A DNA stretch of 64,000 bases from VAZQ01 sp045811525 (GTDB taxonomy: Bacteria > Pseudomonadota > Alphaproteobacteria > Rhizobiales > Xanthobacteraceae), in the NCBI GenBank assembly GCA_045811525.1, contig JBJMTV010000030.1:1-64000 (forward strand), given 5' to 3'. Positions 43,179 through 51,046 of this stretch are shown here, in pieces. Position numbers and translations under genes: made by a program. The notes beneath the pieces were generated by a model. It made no database searches, was not told the origin of the DNA, and saw only the letters and a program-made list of their open reading frames with translations. Position 1 is the first letter of the stretch; each line of letters opens with the position of its first letter.

Positions 43179-44345
43179 CTAGGATCGGCGCGCCGCCAGG
43201 GCCGCACCGCGGACATTCGTAAAGACTTGCTCGGTGTCGGCGCCGAGCTCAGGTGGCGAGCTGCGGAAGGGCAGCCGCTCGCCATCCAAGGACAGTGGCG
43301 ATCCGATCAGCGCGATATTGCCGTCTGGGCTTTTTTGCAGCACGCCCAGCGCGCGGGTCTGCTCGTGCGCCAGCACCTGGTCGATGCTCTGAATCGGCGC
43401 GTTCGGCACCCCGGCCGCATCGAGCGCGGCCTGCAGGCTGGTTGTGGTGCGCTGGCAGACGATCGCTTCAATCAGCGGGTAGAGCTCGTTCTGATGATGC
43501 ACGCGATCCGGATTGGTGCGGAATCGGGAATCCGTCGCCCATTCGGGATGATCGAGAACGCCCGCGAACAAGGCGAACAGCTTATCATTGCCCGCCGCCA
43601 CCACCATGAAACCATCGCTTGTGGCATAGGCGCGATACGGCACGATCTGCGCGACGCCTGAACCCTGGCGCTCCGGAATGAGGTTGGAAGCCTGATAATT
43701 CGCAGCATGATGCCCCATCCACGCCAGGGCCGTTTCATAGAGCGAGGTGTCGATGGTGGCGCCTTCGCCGGTTTGCGAACGCCGCAGCAGCGCCGAGATG
43801 ATTCCAATCACCGACCACATTCCGGCAGCCATGTCGATGATCGACGTGCCGACCCGGACAGGAGGCCGGCCCTGCTCTCCGGTGACGCTCATCAGCCCGG
43901 CGAAAGCCTGCATCAGCGGATCGTATCCCGGCCGGTCCTTGTACGGTCCCTTGCTGCCGAAGGCGCCGATGGTGGCGTAGATCAGCCGTGGCTTCTCGCG
44001 CCGCAGCGTCGGTCCATCAAGGCCCAGTTCGGCCACGAGACCGGGGCGAAGATTCTGAACCACCACGTCCGCGCGTTCGAGGATCAACGATTTCAGCCGC
44101 GCATTGGCGGCGGCATCGCGCAGCTCGACTGTGACCGACCGCTTGTTGCGATTGAAGCTCTGGAAGATTGCCGACATGCCGTGCCAGAAGGGCGGCGCCC
44201 ATTTGCGAGCGTCGTCGCCGCCATCGCGCTTCTCGACCTTGATGACCTCGGCGCCGAGATCGCCCAAGATTTCGCCGGCGAACGGGGCGGCGACGCTGTG
44301 GCCGAGCTCAATTACCGTGATGCCGTCGAGCGGCAAATGCTTCAT
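43179..44345 (-). CDS. Class III (CaiB/BaiF) CoA-transferase
   Basis: A 388-residue family III CoA-transferase. Markers: LPLDGITVIELGHSVAAPFA, LGDLGAEVIKVEKRDGGDDA, RPGYDPLMQAFAGLMSVTGE and the catalytic Asp in RVGTSIIDMAAGMW. It transfers CoA between carboxylic acids, so it may activate the pathway acid in exchange with a CoA-ester product. ATG 44345 (MKHLPLDG) is preferred, with GAGAA upstream; ATG 44396 (MSRTAGD) is an alternative. Operators at 44427 and 44460 lie upstream, shared with the divergent Pot-like transporter. Confidence 0.9.
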   Translation of the reverse strand: MKHLPLDGITVIELGHSVAAPFAGEILGDLGAEVIKVEKRDGGDDARKWAPPFWHGMSAIFQSFNRNKRSVTVELRDAAANARLKSLILERADVVVQNLRPGLVAELGLDGPTLRREKPRLIYATIGAFGSKGPYKDRPGYDPLMQAFAGLMSVTGEQGRPPVRVGTSIIDMAAGMWSVIGIISALLRRSQTGEGATIDTSLYETALAWMGHHAANYQASNLIPERQGSGVAQIVPYRAYATSDGFMVVAAGNDKLFALFAGVLDHPEWATDSRFRTNPDRVHHQNELYPLIEAIVCQRTTTSLQAALDAAGVPNAPIQSIDQVLAHEQTRALGVLQKSPDGNIALIGSPLSLDGERLPFRSSPPELGADTEQVFTNVRGAALAARRS

Positions 44346-44426
44346 TGAATTCTCGATTTCAGTCGCGGATGCGTAATCGCCGGCGGTGCGGCTCATTTTT
44401 TTACGTGATCGGTCAGGGACGGTCAA

Positions 44427-44438
44427 TGAAACGTTTCC
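44427..44438. promoter_or_regulatory. Putative LacI-family operator, TGAAACGTTTCC
   Basis: Eleven of the 12 bases match TGAAACGTTTCA. It is 82 bases upstream of the CoA-transferase start at 44345 and its centre lies 34 bases from the perfect site at 44460. Confidence 0.6.
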
Positions 44439-44459
44439 ACCCCGAGGCAAGGCAGCTCT

Positions 44460-44473
44460 ATGAAACGTTTCAT
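44460..44473. promoter_or_regulatory. Putative LacI-family operator, ATGAAACGTTTCAT
   Basis: A perfect 14-bp palindrome identical to the site at 24792. It lies between the divergent CoA-transferase operon (44345, minus) and the Pot-like transporter operon (44687, plus), so the pair 44427/44460 may control both. Confidence 0.75.
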
Positions 44474-44686
44474 TGACGCCATTTGCCGGCGGCCCTAGCT
44501 TGGACGTCTCTCGGCTACCGGTCTCAAGCGCCGCAGCGGCCCGCCGGCACGTCAGCCAATGAAGATCAAAGTGCGCATCGTCAACGCATTTGTGTGGACT
44601 TGCCGTCGGGTCTGCTCTGGCGCTGCGTCCGGCGCGATGTTGCCGCGGCGAGCGCAATCCCCGGCAGTGCGGTCGCGCAACGTGCG

Positions 44687-45577
44687 ATGACCGCCGCCCT
44701 CCTCGAACCGCCGCGCGAGCGCGACCAGCCCGGTCGAACCGACGTGTGGCTCTGGATCGTGCTGCCGCCGCTCGCGGTTCTCTGCCTGGTGTTCGGTCTG
44801 CCGATCGCGGATCTCGTCTCGGATAGCTTCCACGACTCGAACGGTCCAGGCCAGATTGGAATTGGCTTCACGCTCGAGAACTATCGGGCTTTCATCACTG
44901 ATCCGTTTTTCCTGCGGATGCTCGCGGCGACGTTTGGGCTGGGAGTTTTAGTGGTCGGCTGCTGCCTGCTGATCGGCTACCCCGTCGCCTATTACCTGGC
45001 GCGAAGCACATCGCGGTGGCGCGGCATTGCCCTGTTCGTAGTGGTGTCGCCGCTCCTGGTCAGCGCGGTGGTGCGCAATATCGGCTGGTTTCCCCTGCTC
45101 GGCCAGTCGGGCGTGGTCAATTGGTTGCTGCTGTCGGCAGGGATCATCGCCACGCCGATCCGGCTGGTCAGCAACTTCACCGGTGTCGTAATCGGGTTGG
45201 TACACGCGCTACTCCCCTTCATGATCTTGACGCTGACGACGGTGATCCAGCGCATCGAGTCCGATCTCGAAGAGGCCGCCGCCAATCTCGGCGCCGGTCC
45301 GTGGCTGGTGTTCTTGCGGGTGCTGTTGCCGCTCAGCATTCCGGGCGTGGTGGCGGGCTCGCTGCTGGTGTTCACCATGGCGATCAGCGCCTATACGACT
45401 CCGGCCATCCTCGGCGGCAATCGCGTGCTGGTGATGGCGACGTACATCGCGCAGCAGTTTCGCACGGTGCTCGATTATCCAGCCGGCGCTACCGCGGCGG
45501 CCTTGCTGCTGGGATTCGCGGCGCTGCTGACGGTGCTCGCGCTGCGGCTGCGGACCCGGGGGAGCGAAACCCGATGA
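44687..45577 (+). CDS. ABC transporter permease, PotB-like
   Basis: A 296-residue membrane protein with about six hydrophobic segments. The binding-protein-dependent permease loop is ESDLEEAAANLGAGPWLVFL followed by RVLLPLSIPGVVAGSLLVFT. ATG 44687 (MTAALLEPPRE) is chosen; the frame runs upstream to 44483, but that part is not membrane-like. The stop overlaps the next start by four bases (ATGA at 45574-45577). It begins the operon permease, permease, ATPase, receptor, receptor. This family imports polyamines and other small organic cations or acids; the ligand here is unknown. Confidence 0.92.
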   Translation: MTAALLEPPRERDQPGRTDVWLWIVLPPLAVLCLVFGLPIADLVSDSFHDSNGPGQIGIGFTLENYRAFITDPFFLRMLAATFGLGVLVVGCCLLIGYPVAYYLARSTSRWRGIALFVVVSPLLVSAVVRNIGWFPLLGQSGVVNWLLLSAGIIATPIRLVSNFTGVVIGLVHALLPFMILTLTTVIQRIESDLEEAAANLGAGPWLVFLRVLLPLSIPGVVAGSLLVFTMAISAYTTPAILGGNRVLVMATYIAQQFRTVLDYPAGATAAALLLGFAALLTVLALRLRTRGSETR

Positions 45578-46380
45578 TCCGCTGGCTGGCGCAGCAAATC
45601 GTCTTGATTGCCGTCTTCATGTTCCTGCTGGCCCCGATCGTGGTTGTCGTGATCGCGTCGTTCAACGGCGGCCCGATTCTCTCGTTCCCACCCGGCAGCT
45701 TCACGACACAGTGGTACACGCTGATAAAGCCATCGTTTCTCGACGCCCTCTATGTCAGCCTGATCGTTGCCAGCATCACGGCTATCATTTCCGTGATTCT
45801 CGGCGTGCCCGCAGCCTTGGCCATCAGCCGCGGGCGCTTCCCCGGCCGTGGCGCGCTGAACTCGCTATTCTTGTCGCCGCTGATGGTTCCGGCCCTGGTC
45901 ACCGGCGTCGCACTTTACCAATATTCCCTGACGATCTGGGACGTCACGCGGATCACGCTCGGCGGCACCATCGCCGGCCTTGTGGTCGGCCATCTGACCT
46001 TCGGCATCCCGTTCGTCATCCGCGCGGTGATCGCGGGCCATGCGCGGTTCGACTTCGCGTTGGAGGAGGCCGCGCTCAATCTCGGCGCCACGCCGATGCG
46101 CACGTTCTGGCGTGTGACCGTGCCGGTGCTGCGGCCGAGCATCATATCGGGCGGGATTTTCGCGTTCGTCATGTCACTCGATGACGTGCCCATCGCGCTG
46201 TTCATGGGCGGCGGCAACGCCACCACCTTGCCGGTGCGGATATTCACCACGGTGGAGTTCGATTTTGGCGGCGATGTTATGGCGATCGCTGCGCTGATCG
46301 TGGGGGCGTCGGCGGCGCTAATGCTGGTGCTCGATCGGCTGGTTGGCATCGTCGAACTGTTCGGCGCGAAGCAGGGATGA
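45574..46380 (+). CDS. ABC transporter permease, PotC-like
   Basis: A 268-residue permease, second partner of the Pot-like importer. The first transmembrane segment is QIVLIAVFMFLLAPIVVVVI. The EAA loop is FDFALEEAALNLGATPMRTF followed by WRVTVPVLRPSIISGGIFAF. The start at 45574 is fixed by the overlap with the preceding gene; the longer open frame upstream is a shadow. The ATPase gene follows after 15 bases. Confidence 0.93.
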   Translation: MIRWLAQQIVLIAVFMFLLAPIVVVVIASFNGGPILSFPPGSFTTQWYTLIKPSFLDALYVSLIVASITAIISVILGVPAALAISRGRFPGRGALNSLFLSPLMVPALVTGVALYQYSLTIWDVTRITLGGTIAGLVVGHLTFGIPFVIRAVIAGHARFDFALEEAALNLGATPMRTFWRVTVPVLRPSIISGGIFAFVMSLDDVPIALFMGGGNATTLPVRIFTTVEFDFGGDVMAIAALIVGASAALMLVLDRLVGIVELFGAKQG

Positions 46381-46395
46381 TGGATCAGCGGTGCG

Positions 46396-47484
46396 ATGTC
46401 TGAAGTGAAACTCGAACGGGTGGAAAAGCGTTACGGCAGCGTGGCCGTGGTGCGCGACCTCGACCTCACCGTGGGACCGGGTGAGTTCGTCACGCTGCTC
46501 GGACCGAGTGGCTGCGGCAAGACCACGTGCCTGCGCATGATCGCGGGCTTCGTCATGCCGAGCAGAGGGAAGATCTGGATGGCTGGGCGCGACGTTACCG
46601 CGCTGCCGCCCTATCGACGCAACACCGCAATGGTTTTCCAGTCCTATGCGCTGTTTCCGCATCGCACGGTGGCGGAGAACATCGGCTTCGGGTTGGAGGT
46701 GCGTCGGCTGTCGCGCAGCGAGCGCGACGATCGGACGGCCGAGGCGCTGCGGCTGGTGCGGCTTGGCCATCTCGCCGATCGCTATCCATCGCAGCTATCG
46801 GGCGGCCAACGGCAGCGCGTGGCGCTGGCGCGCGCGGTCGTGATCAAGCCGGACGTATTGCTGCTCGACGAGCCGCTGGCGGCCCTCGATCTGAAGCTTC
46901 GCGAGGAGCTGCAGCTCGAGATCAAGCGCGTTCAGTCGGCGCTCGGGATCACCAGCGTTTTCGTCACCCACGATCAGGGCGAGGCACTCAGCATGTCGGA
47001 CCGCGTCGCCGTCATGGACGAGGGCTGCATCGTGCAGATCGCTGCGCCGGAAAAGCTCTACGAGCGGCCGGGCAGCCGCTACGTGGCCAATTTCGTCGGG
47101 CGCACCAACCTGCTCGAAGTGCTTGTAGTCGCGAAGACCGACGCCGAACACTACCAGGTCGAGACCGTGAAGGGGCAGAAGGTCCGCTTCACCGTGTCAG
47201 GGCGCCAGCATGACGAGTTGCAGATCGGCGAGCGGTGTCTGCTCGGCGCCAGACCCGAGCACTTTCACCTGGGCGCCGGCCGCGCCAATGCCATCACCGC
47301 GACTGTGCGCAACGTCACCTACCACGGCAGCATCTGGCACATCGAAGTCGAGGGCGCCAGCGGCGAGACGTTCACCGCGCTGGCGCGGCCCGGCGATGCG
47401 ATTCCGGCGCGAGGCGAAGCGGTGCCGATCACCTGGACTGCCGAAAGCTGCTTCCTGCTGCGCGACGAGCCGGCCGCGAGCTGA
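46396..47484 (+). CDS. ABC transporter ATP-binding protein, PotA-like with TOBE domain
   Basis: A 362-residue ATPase. Walker A is GPSGCGKT (about 36-43), the signature is LSGGQRQRVALARAVVIKPD, Walker B is LLLDEPLAALDLKLREELQL, and the switch His is in FVTHDQGEALSMSD. The C-terminal part (RCLLGARPEHFHLGAGRANA and on) is a TOBE domain, which links it to the PotA/UgpC group. It serves the two permeases just upstream. The receptor gene follows after 112 bases with a putative operator. Confidence 0.94.
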   Translation: MSEVKLERVEKRYGSVAVVRDLDLTVGPGEFVTLLGPSGCGKTTCLRMIAGFVMPSRGKIWMAGRDVTALPPYRRNTAMVFQSYALFPHRTVAENIGFGLEVRRLSRSERDDRTAEALRLVRLGHLADRYPSQLSGGQRQRVALARAVVIKPDVLLLDEPLAALDLKLREELQLEIKRVQSALGITSVFVTHDQGEALSMSDRVAVMDEGCIVQIAAPEKLYERPGSRYVANFVGRTNLLEVLVVAKTDAEHYQVETVKGQKVRFTVSGRQHDELQIGERCLLGARPEHFHLGAGRANAITATVRNVTYHGSIWHIEVEGASGETFTALARPGDAIPARGEAVPITWTAESCFLLRDEPAAS

Positions 47485-47528
47485 CCGCACCTGCGGCAAA
47501 GCAGCCCGCTATTTTCTCTAGCCGGCTT

Positions 47529-47551
47529 TGACACGTTTGATGAAACGTTCA
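47529..47551. promoter_or_regulatory. Degenerate tandem operator, TGACACGTTTGA next to TGAAACGTTCA
   Basis: Bases 47529-47540 (TGACACGTTTGA) and 47541-47551 (TGAAACGTTCA) adjoin. The second is the island consensus with one T missing; the first has two mismatches. They lie 46-68 bases upstream of the receptor start at 47597. They may be weak operators that give the receptor genes a promoter of their own. Confidence 0.45.
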
Positions 47552-47596
47552 TAGTTTCGTCGCCAAACGCCGGATTTTTCATTCGGAGTGACAAAC

Positions 47597-48661
47597 ATGC
47601 GATCCACATTGCTGGGCGTTCTGAGCGTTCTCGCCACCTCCATCGGCATCCCTGCGACCTTGATTCAAGCGCAGACCTCCAACGTGACGTTACGCGTCGC
47701 GATGTTCGGAGGCCAGGCTGGCGAGACCGAGGTCAACTACGTCGGCAATCGCTTCACCCGCATGACCGGCATCAAGGTCGAATGGACGCTCGGCAATCCT
47801 AGCGATCAGCTCGCCAAGATGCTGGCCGCCCGCGGGCGCGAGCCGCCGTTCGATGTCGTGTTGCTCGACGACGCGGTGCAGAGCGCGGCGATCAAGGCCG
47901 GCGTGCTGGCAAAGCTCGATCCGGCGCAGGTGCCGAATCTGAAGCACCTCTATCCGGTGTCGGTGAACAAGGACGGCTACGGCCCGCATGCGATTCTGTA
48001 TTCGGTCGGCATCGTTTATCGCAAGGACAAGCTGAGAGAGGCCGGTATCGCCGAGCCGACAAGCTGGGAGGATCTGTGGAGTCCCAAGCTTGCCGGTCAC
48101 ATATCGATACCAGACATGTCACTGCCGCAGGGCGCCGATTTTGTCATGAAGATCGCGCAACTGAGCGGTGCCGACGAGTCCAATGTCATTCCCGCGATCG
48201 AGAAGATCGCGAAAATCCAGGCCCACTCCTATTACACATCGTCGGCGACGCTCGGCCAGCAGCTTGCCTCGGGCGACGTCTGGGTCTCGGTTTGGACCAG
48301 CGGCCGGTCCTGGGCGATGATCGAACGCGGCTACGCGATCGGTTATGTGATCCCGAAGGAAGGCAGCATCCTTGGCATCGACACGATCGACATGGTGGCG
48401 GGAACGCCGCATCCCAAGGAAGCCCAGCAGTACATCAACCTGCAACTCGATCCACTGAGTCAGCTCGGCTGGGCCGTCGACATGCAGTACGGCCCGACCA
48501 ACAAGTCGCTGAGCAGCGTGTTCGAGGCATACCCCGATCTGGCGCAGCGCATGCCATCGTCCGAGGCGGACCTGAAGAAGCTCTACGTCCCGAACTGGGA
48601 CCTCTACAACACCAACCTGAAAAAGACGGCGGACTTCTGGAATCGAAACGTCAGACGGTGA
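47597..48661 (+). CDS. Spermidine/putrescine-type extracellular solute-binding protein, copy 1
   Basis: A 354-residue exported receptor (bacterial extracellular solute-binding family 6/PotD-like). The signal peptide MRSTLLGVLSVLATSIGI ends near IQAQ. The mature protein starts TSNVTLRVAMFGGQAGETEV, followed by YVGNRFTRMTGIKVEW and DVVLLDDAVQSAAIKAGVLA. ATG 47597 has GGAG at 47585-47588; a GTG at 47588 is less likely. It is followed by a close paralogue, and both are presumed to serve the transporter at 44687-47484. The ligand is unknown. Confidence 0.92.
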   Translation: MRSTLLGVLSVLATSIGIPATLIQAQTSNVTLRVAMFGGQAGETEVNYVGNRFTRMTGIKVEWTLGNPSDQLAKMLAARGREPPFDVVLLDDAVQSAAIKAGVLAKLDPAQVPNLKHLYPVSVNKDGYGPHAILYSVGIVYRKDKLREAGIAEPTSWEDLWSPKLAGHISIPDMSLPQGADFVMKIAQLSGADESNVIPAIEKIAKIQAHSYYTSSATLGQQLASGDVWVSVWTSGRSWAMIERGYAIGYVIPKEGSILGIDTIDMVAGTPHPKEAQQYINLQLDPLSQLGWAVDMQYGPTNKSLSSVFEAYPDLAQRMPSSEADLKKLYVPNWDLYNTNLKKTADFWNRNVRR

Positions 48662-48754
48662 CGTATCGCGGGGTTTTCGAGTGTAAAGCGATTTTGTTTT
48701 TCGCCATTCTATTTCGCCGGCTCACTCCGAAAAGCAATTAAGAGGAGGCTGCAA

Positions 48755-49816
48755 ATGTCCTACGCGCGCCGTTGGCTTGTTCTGACGTTCGTCGGCGTCG
48801 TCGCCTGCGCCGCGCCCGCCGGGGCTCAGACGTCCAATGTTACGCTGCGGGTCGCCACCTGGGGCGGTCAGGCCGGCGATGTCGAGATCAATTACGTCGG
48901 AAACCGCTTCACTCGAGTGACCGGCATCAAGGTCGAATGGACGCAGGCAAATCCGAGCGACCACGTCGCCAAGATGCTGGCTAACCGGGGCCGCGCGGCG
49001 CCGTTCGACGTCGTCATGCTGGACCAGACCGCGCAGGAGACCGCAATCAGCAGCGGGCTGGTGGCCAAGCTCGATCCGGCGCAAATCCCGAACATGAGAC
49101 ATCTCTACCCCCAGGCACTGCGGAAGGATGGCTATGGCCCGATCTGGCTCTTCTTCACGATCGGCCTTGTCTATAACAAGCAGCGGCTCAAGGAGGCCGG
49201 CATTCCCGAGCCGAGCTCGTGGGAGGACTTCTGGGATCCGCGGCTTGCCGGGCATATTTCAGTGCCGGACATCTCGCTGCCTCAAGGCGCTGCCTTCGTA
49301 ATCAAAAGCGCGCAGCTTGCCGGCGGGAACGAGAAGAATGTCATTCCGGGCCTGGAGAAGATCGCAAAACTCAAGCCTTCGTCCTATTACACCGCGTCCA
49401 ACACATTGCAGCAAATGCTTGCGTCGGGTGACGTTTGGATGTCGGTGCTGGTCAGTGGGCGCGCCTGGTCCCTGATCGATCGGGGCTACCCGATCGGCTA
49501 CGTGGTACCCAATGAGGGCAGCGTGGCTGGTATCGACACCATTGACGTGGTCGCCAACTCGCCGCGGACGAAGGAAGCGCACATGTTCATCAACATGCAG
49601 CTCGATCCGCTGAGCCAGCTTGGCTGGGCCATGGAGCTCGATCAAGGGCCGCCGAGCCCCGTCTTGGAAAGCGTGTTCAAAGCCTATCCGCATCTGGCTG
49701 AGAAGATGCCCTCATCGACCGCGGACCTCGCCAAGCTGTATGTGCCGGATCTCGCGGCCTACAACGCGAACCTGAAAACCGCCGTGGACTACTGGAACCG
49801 CAACGTCAAGCGCTGA
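48755..49816 (+). CDS. Spermidine/putrescine-type solute-binding protein, copy 2
   Basis: A 353-residue receptor clearly paralogous to 47597-48661 along its length (TSNVTLRVATWGGQAGDVEI, YVGNRFTRVTGIKVEW, QLDPLSQLGWAMELDQGPPS, VDYWNRNVKR at the end). The signal peptide is MSYARRWLVLTFVGVVACAA with cleavage near AGAQ. GAGGAGG precedes the ATG at 48755. The aligned residues in the middle differ more (WLFFTIGLVYNKQRLKEAGI versus ILYSVGIVYRKDKLREAGIA), which may reflect a changed ligand pocket. One transporter with two receptors suggests two related ligands. Confidence 0.92.
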   Translation: MSYARRWLVLTFVGVVACAAPAGAQTSNVTLRVATWGGQAGDVEINYVGNRFTRVTGIKVEWTQANPSDHVAKMLANRGRAAPFDVVMLDQTAQETAISSGLVAKLDPAQIPNMRHLYPQALRKDGYGPIWLFFTIGLVYNKQRLKEAGIPEPSSWEDFWDPRLAGHISVPDISLPQGAAFVIKSAQLAGGNEKNVIPGLEKIAKLKPSSYYTASNTLQQMLASGDVWMSVLVSGRAWSLIDRGYPIGYVVPNEGSVAGIDTIDVVANSPRTKEAHMFINMQLDPLSQLGWAMELDQGPPSPVLESVFKAYPHLAEKMPSSTADLAKLYVPDLAAYNANLKTAVDYWNRNVKR

Positions 49817-49954
49817 CGCACGATCCGCAGCGCGCCGCCGTTATCACATGGGAATTGATTGGAGCTGCAGCTTTGCTCTCCCGGCTTTTGGGAAAGTAAC
49901 GGCGTTGCGGCCTCGCTGCTGCTGCTGCAGAACGATAGCCGAAAAAAATCCCGC

Positions 49955-50950
49955 CTAAAGTTTGCTGAATACCGGGACGAACAGGCTTTCGATTGGAACG
50001 CGCTCCGGAATCATGCCTTGGTCATGCAGCCACATGACAAGTGCCTCGAGCGAATGGCGGCTCGGCTCGACGCCGTACGGGAACGCATCGCCGCCGAATA
50101 CGTCGTCGATCTCTTCGACGTCGTGGAACAGCCACGGGACCATGTAAGGCAGCTCGCCGGTGTCGTGCATCAGCTCAATCTGCCGGCGCTTGGATTCGAT
50201 CATCGCGTTGTACAGGCTAGACGCCACGAACGGATGCTTTTCGTAGACCGAGCGCTTGATCGCGATCAGGTGCATGATCGGGAAAATCTTGGTGCGCTGA
50301 TAATAGTCCTTCTCCACCTCGCGGTAGTTCGGGATCAGCCGCACGATGTCCGGATTGGTGCGAAAGACGTCGGGCAGGGCGCTGCCGATGATGGCGTCAA
50401 TCTCCTGATCGACCAGAAGCTGGCCGAGCGATTTGCCGCTCTTGTTGTCCTCGAGCTTGACCGGCTTGAGCAGCGGCTGAAGGGTCGGCGTGCCGTGGCT
50501 GGTTGGCTTGTTCAGCGCGCCTTGCACCCAGCGGATGGTCGACAGATCCACCCCATAGTCGTGCTGAAGCACGCCGCGCGCGGTCACGGCTGCCGTCATA
50601 ACGTAGATTGGCAGACCGACTCGCTTGCCCTCGAGGTCCTTGGGGGTCTTGATGCCCGACTTCCGGTTGACCGCCATCATGCCGTGGCGAAAGATCCGCG
50701 ATGGGAAAACCGGGATAGCCACTAGCGGCGAATTTCCGTTCACGTGCCGAGTGATGAACTCGGTGCTCGACATTTCGGAGGCGTCGAATTCGAGTCCCCC
50801 ACCCATCCGGTCAAACAGCAGCCGCCCTCCATAGGAGCCGTCCATCGGCATGAAATTCAGCTCGATGCCGTCGGGCTGCACCTCGCCCTTGTACAGCGGC
50901 AGGAAGCGGTCGTAGAGCGCGCTGGCAAATGAGAGCTGAAGCTTCGCCAT
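49955..50950 (-). CDS. Pht5-type (4,5-dihydroxyphthalate decarboxylase-like) binding-fold protein
   Basis: A 331-residue relative of the gene at 19426: MAKLQLSFASALYDRFLPLY, AIPVFPSRIFRHGMMAVNRK, DLEGKRVGLPIYVMTAAVTA and KIFPIMHLIAIKRSVYEKHP. There is no signal peptide, unlike every other binding protein in the window. The family is annotated as a decarboxylase from one characterised member but has the NMT1-like binding fold; either function is possible. Operator TGAAACGTTTCC at 51009 lies 59 bases upstream. It is convergent with the receptor gene at 48755. Confidence 0.85.
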   Translation of the reverse strand: MAKLQLSFASALYDRFLPLYKGEVQPDGIELNFMPMDGSYGGRLLFDRMGGGLEFDASEMSSTEFITRHVNGNSPLVAIPVFPSRIFRHGMMAVNRKSGIKTPKDLEGKRVGLPIYVMTAAVTARGVLQHDYGVDLSTIRWVQGALNKPTSHGTPTLQPLLKPVKLEDNKSGKSLGQLLVDQEIDAIIGSALPDVFRTNPDIVRLIPNYREVEKDYYQRTKIFPIMHLIAIKRSVYEKHPFVASSLYNAMIESKRRQIELMHDTGELPYMVPWLFHDVEEIDDVFGGDAFPYGVEPSRHSLEALVMWLHDQGMIPERVPIESLFVPVFSKL

Positions 50951-51008
50951 GAGCGGTGATCCCTTGAGATTGCGGCCAATGGTTAAGCGAATGACCGGGA
51001 TCGGTCAA

Positions 51009-51020
51009 TGAAACGTTTCC
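51009..51020. promoter_or_regulatory. Putative LacI-family operator, TGAAACGTTTCC
   Basis: Eleven of 12 bases match the consensus, the same variant as the site at 44427. It is 59 bases upstream of the Pht5-like start at 50950, in the short gap after the amidohydrolase stop (51047). Confidence 0.65.
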
Positions 51021-51046
51021 AGACCCGGGCCTGAGGTGCGGGACGC

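Noticed and set aside
45016..45573. Upstream extension of the PotC-like frame
   Set aside because: It overlaps the PotB-like gene and is not membrane-like; the start at 45574 with a four-base overlap is far better.
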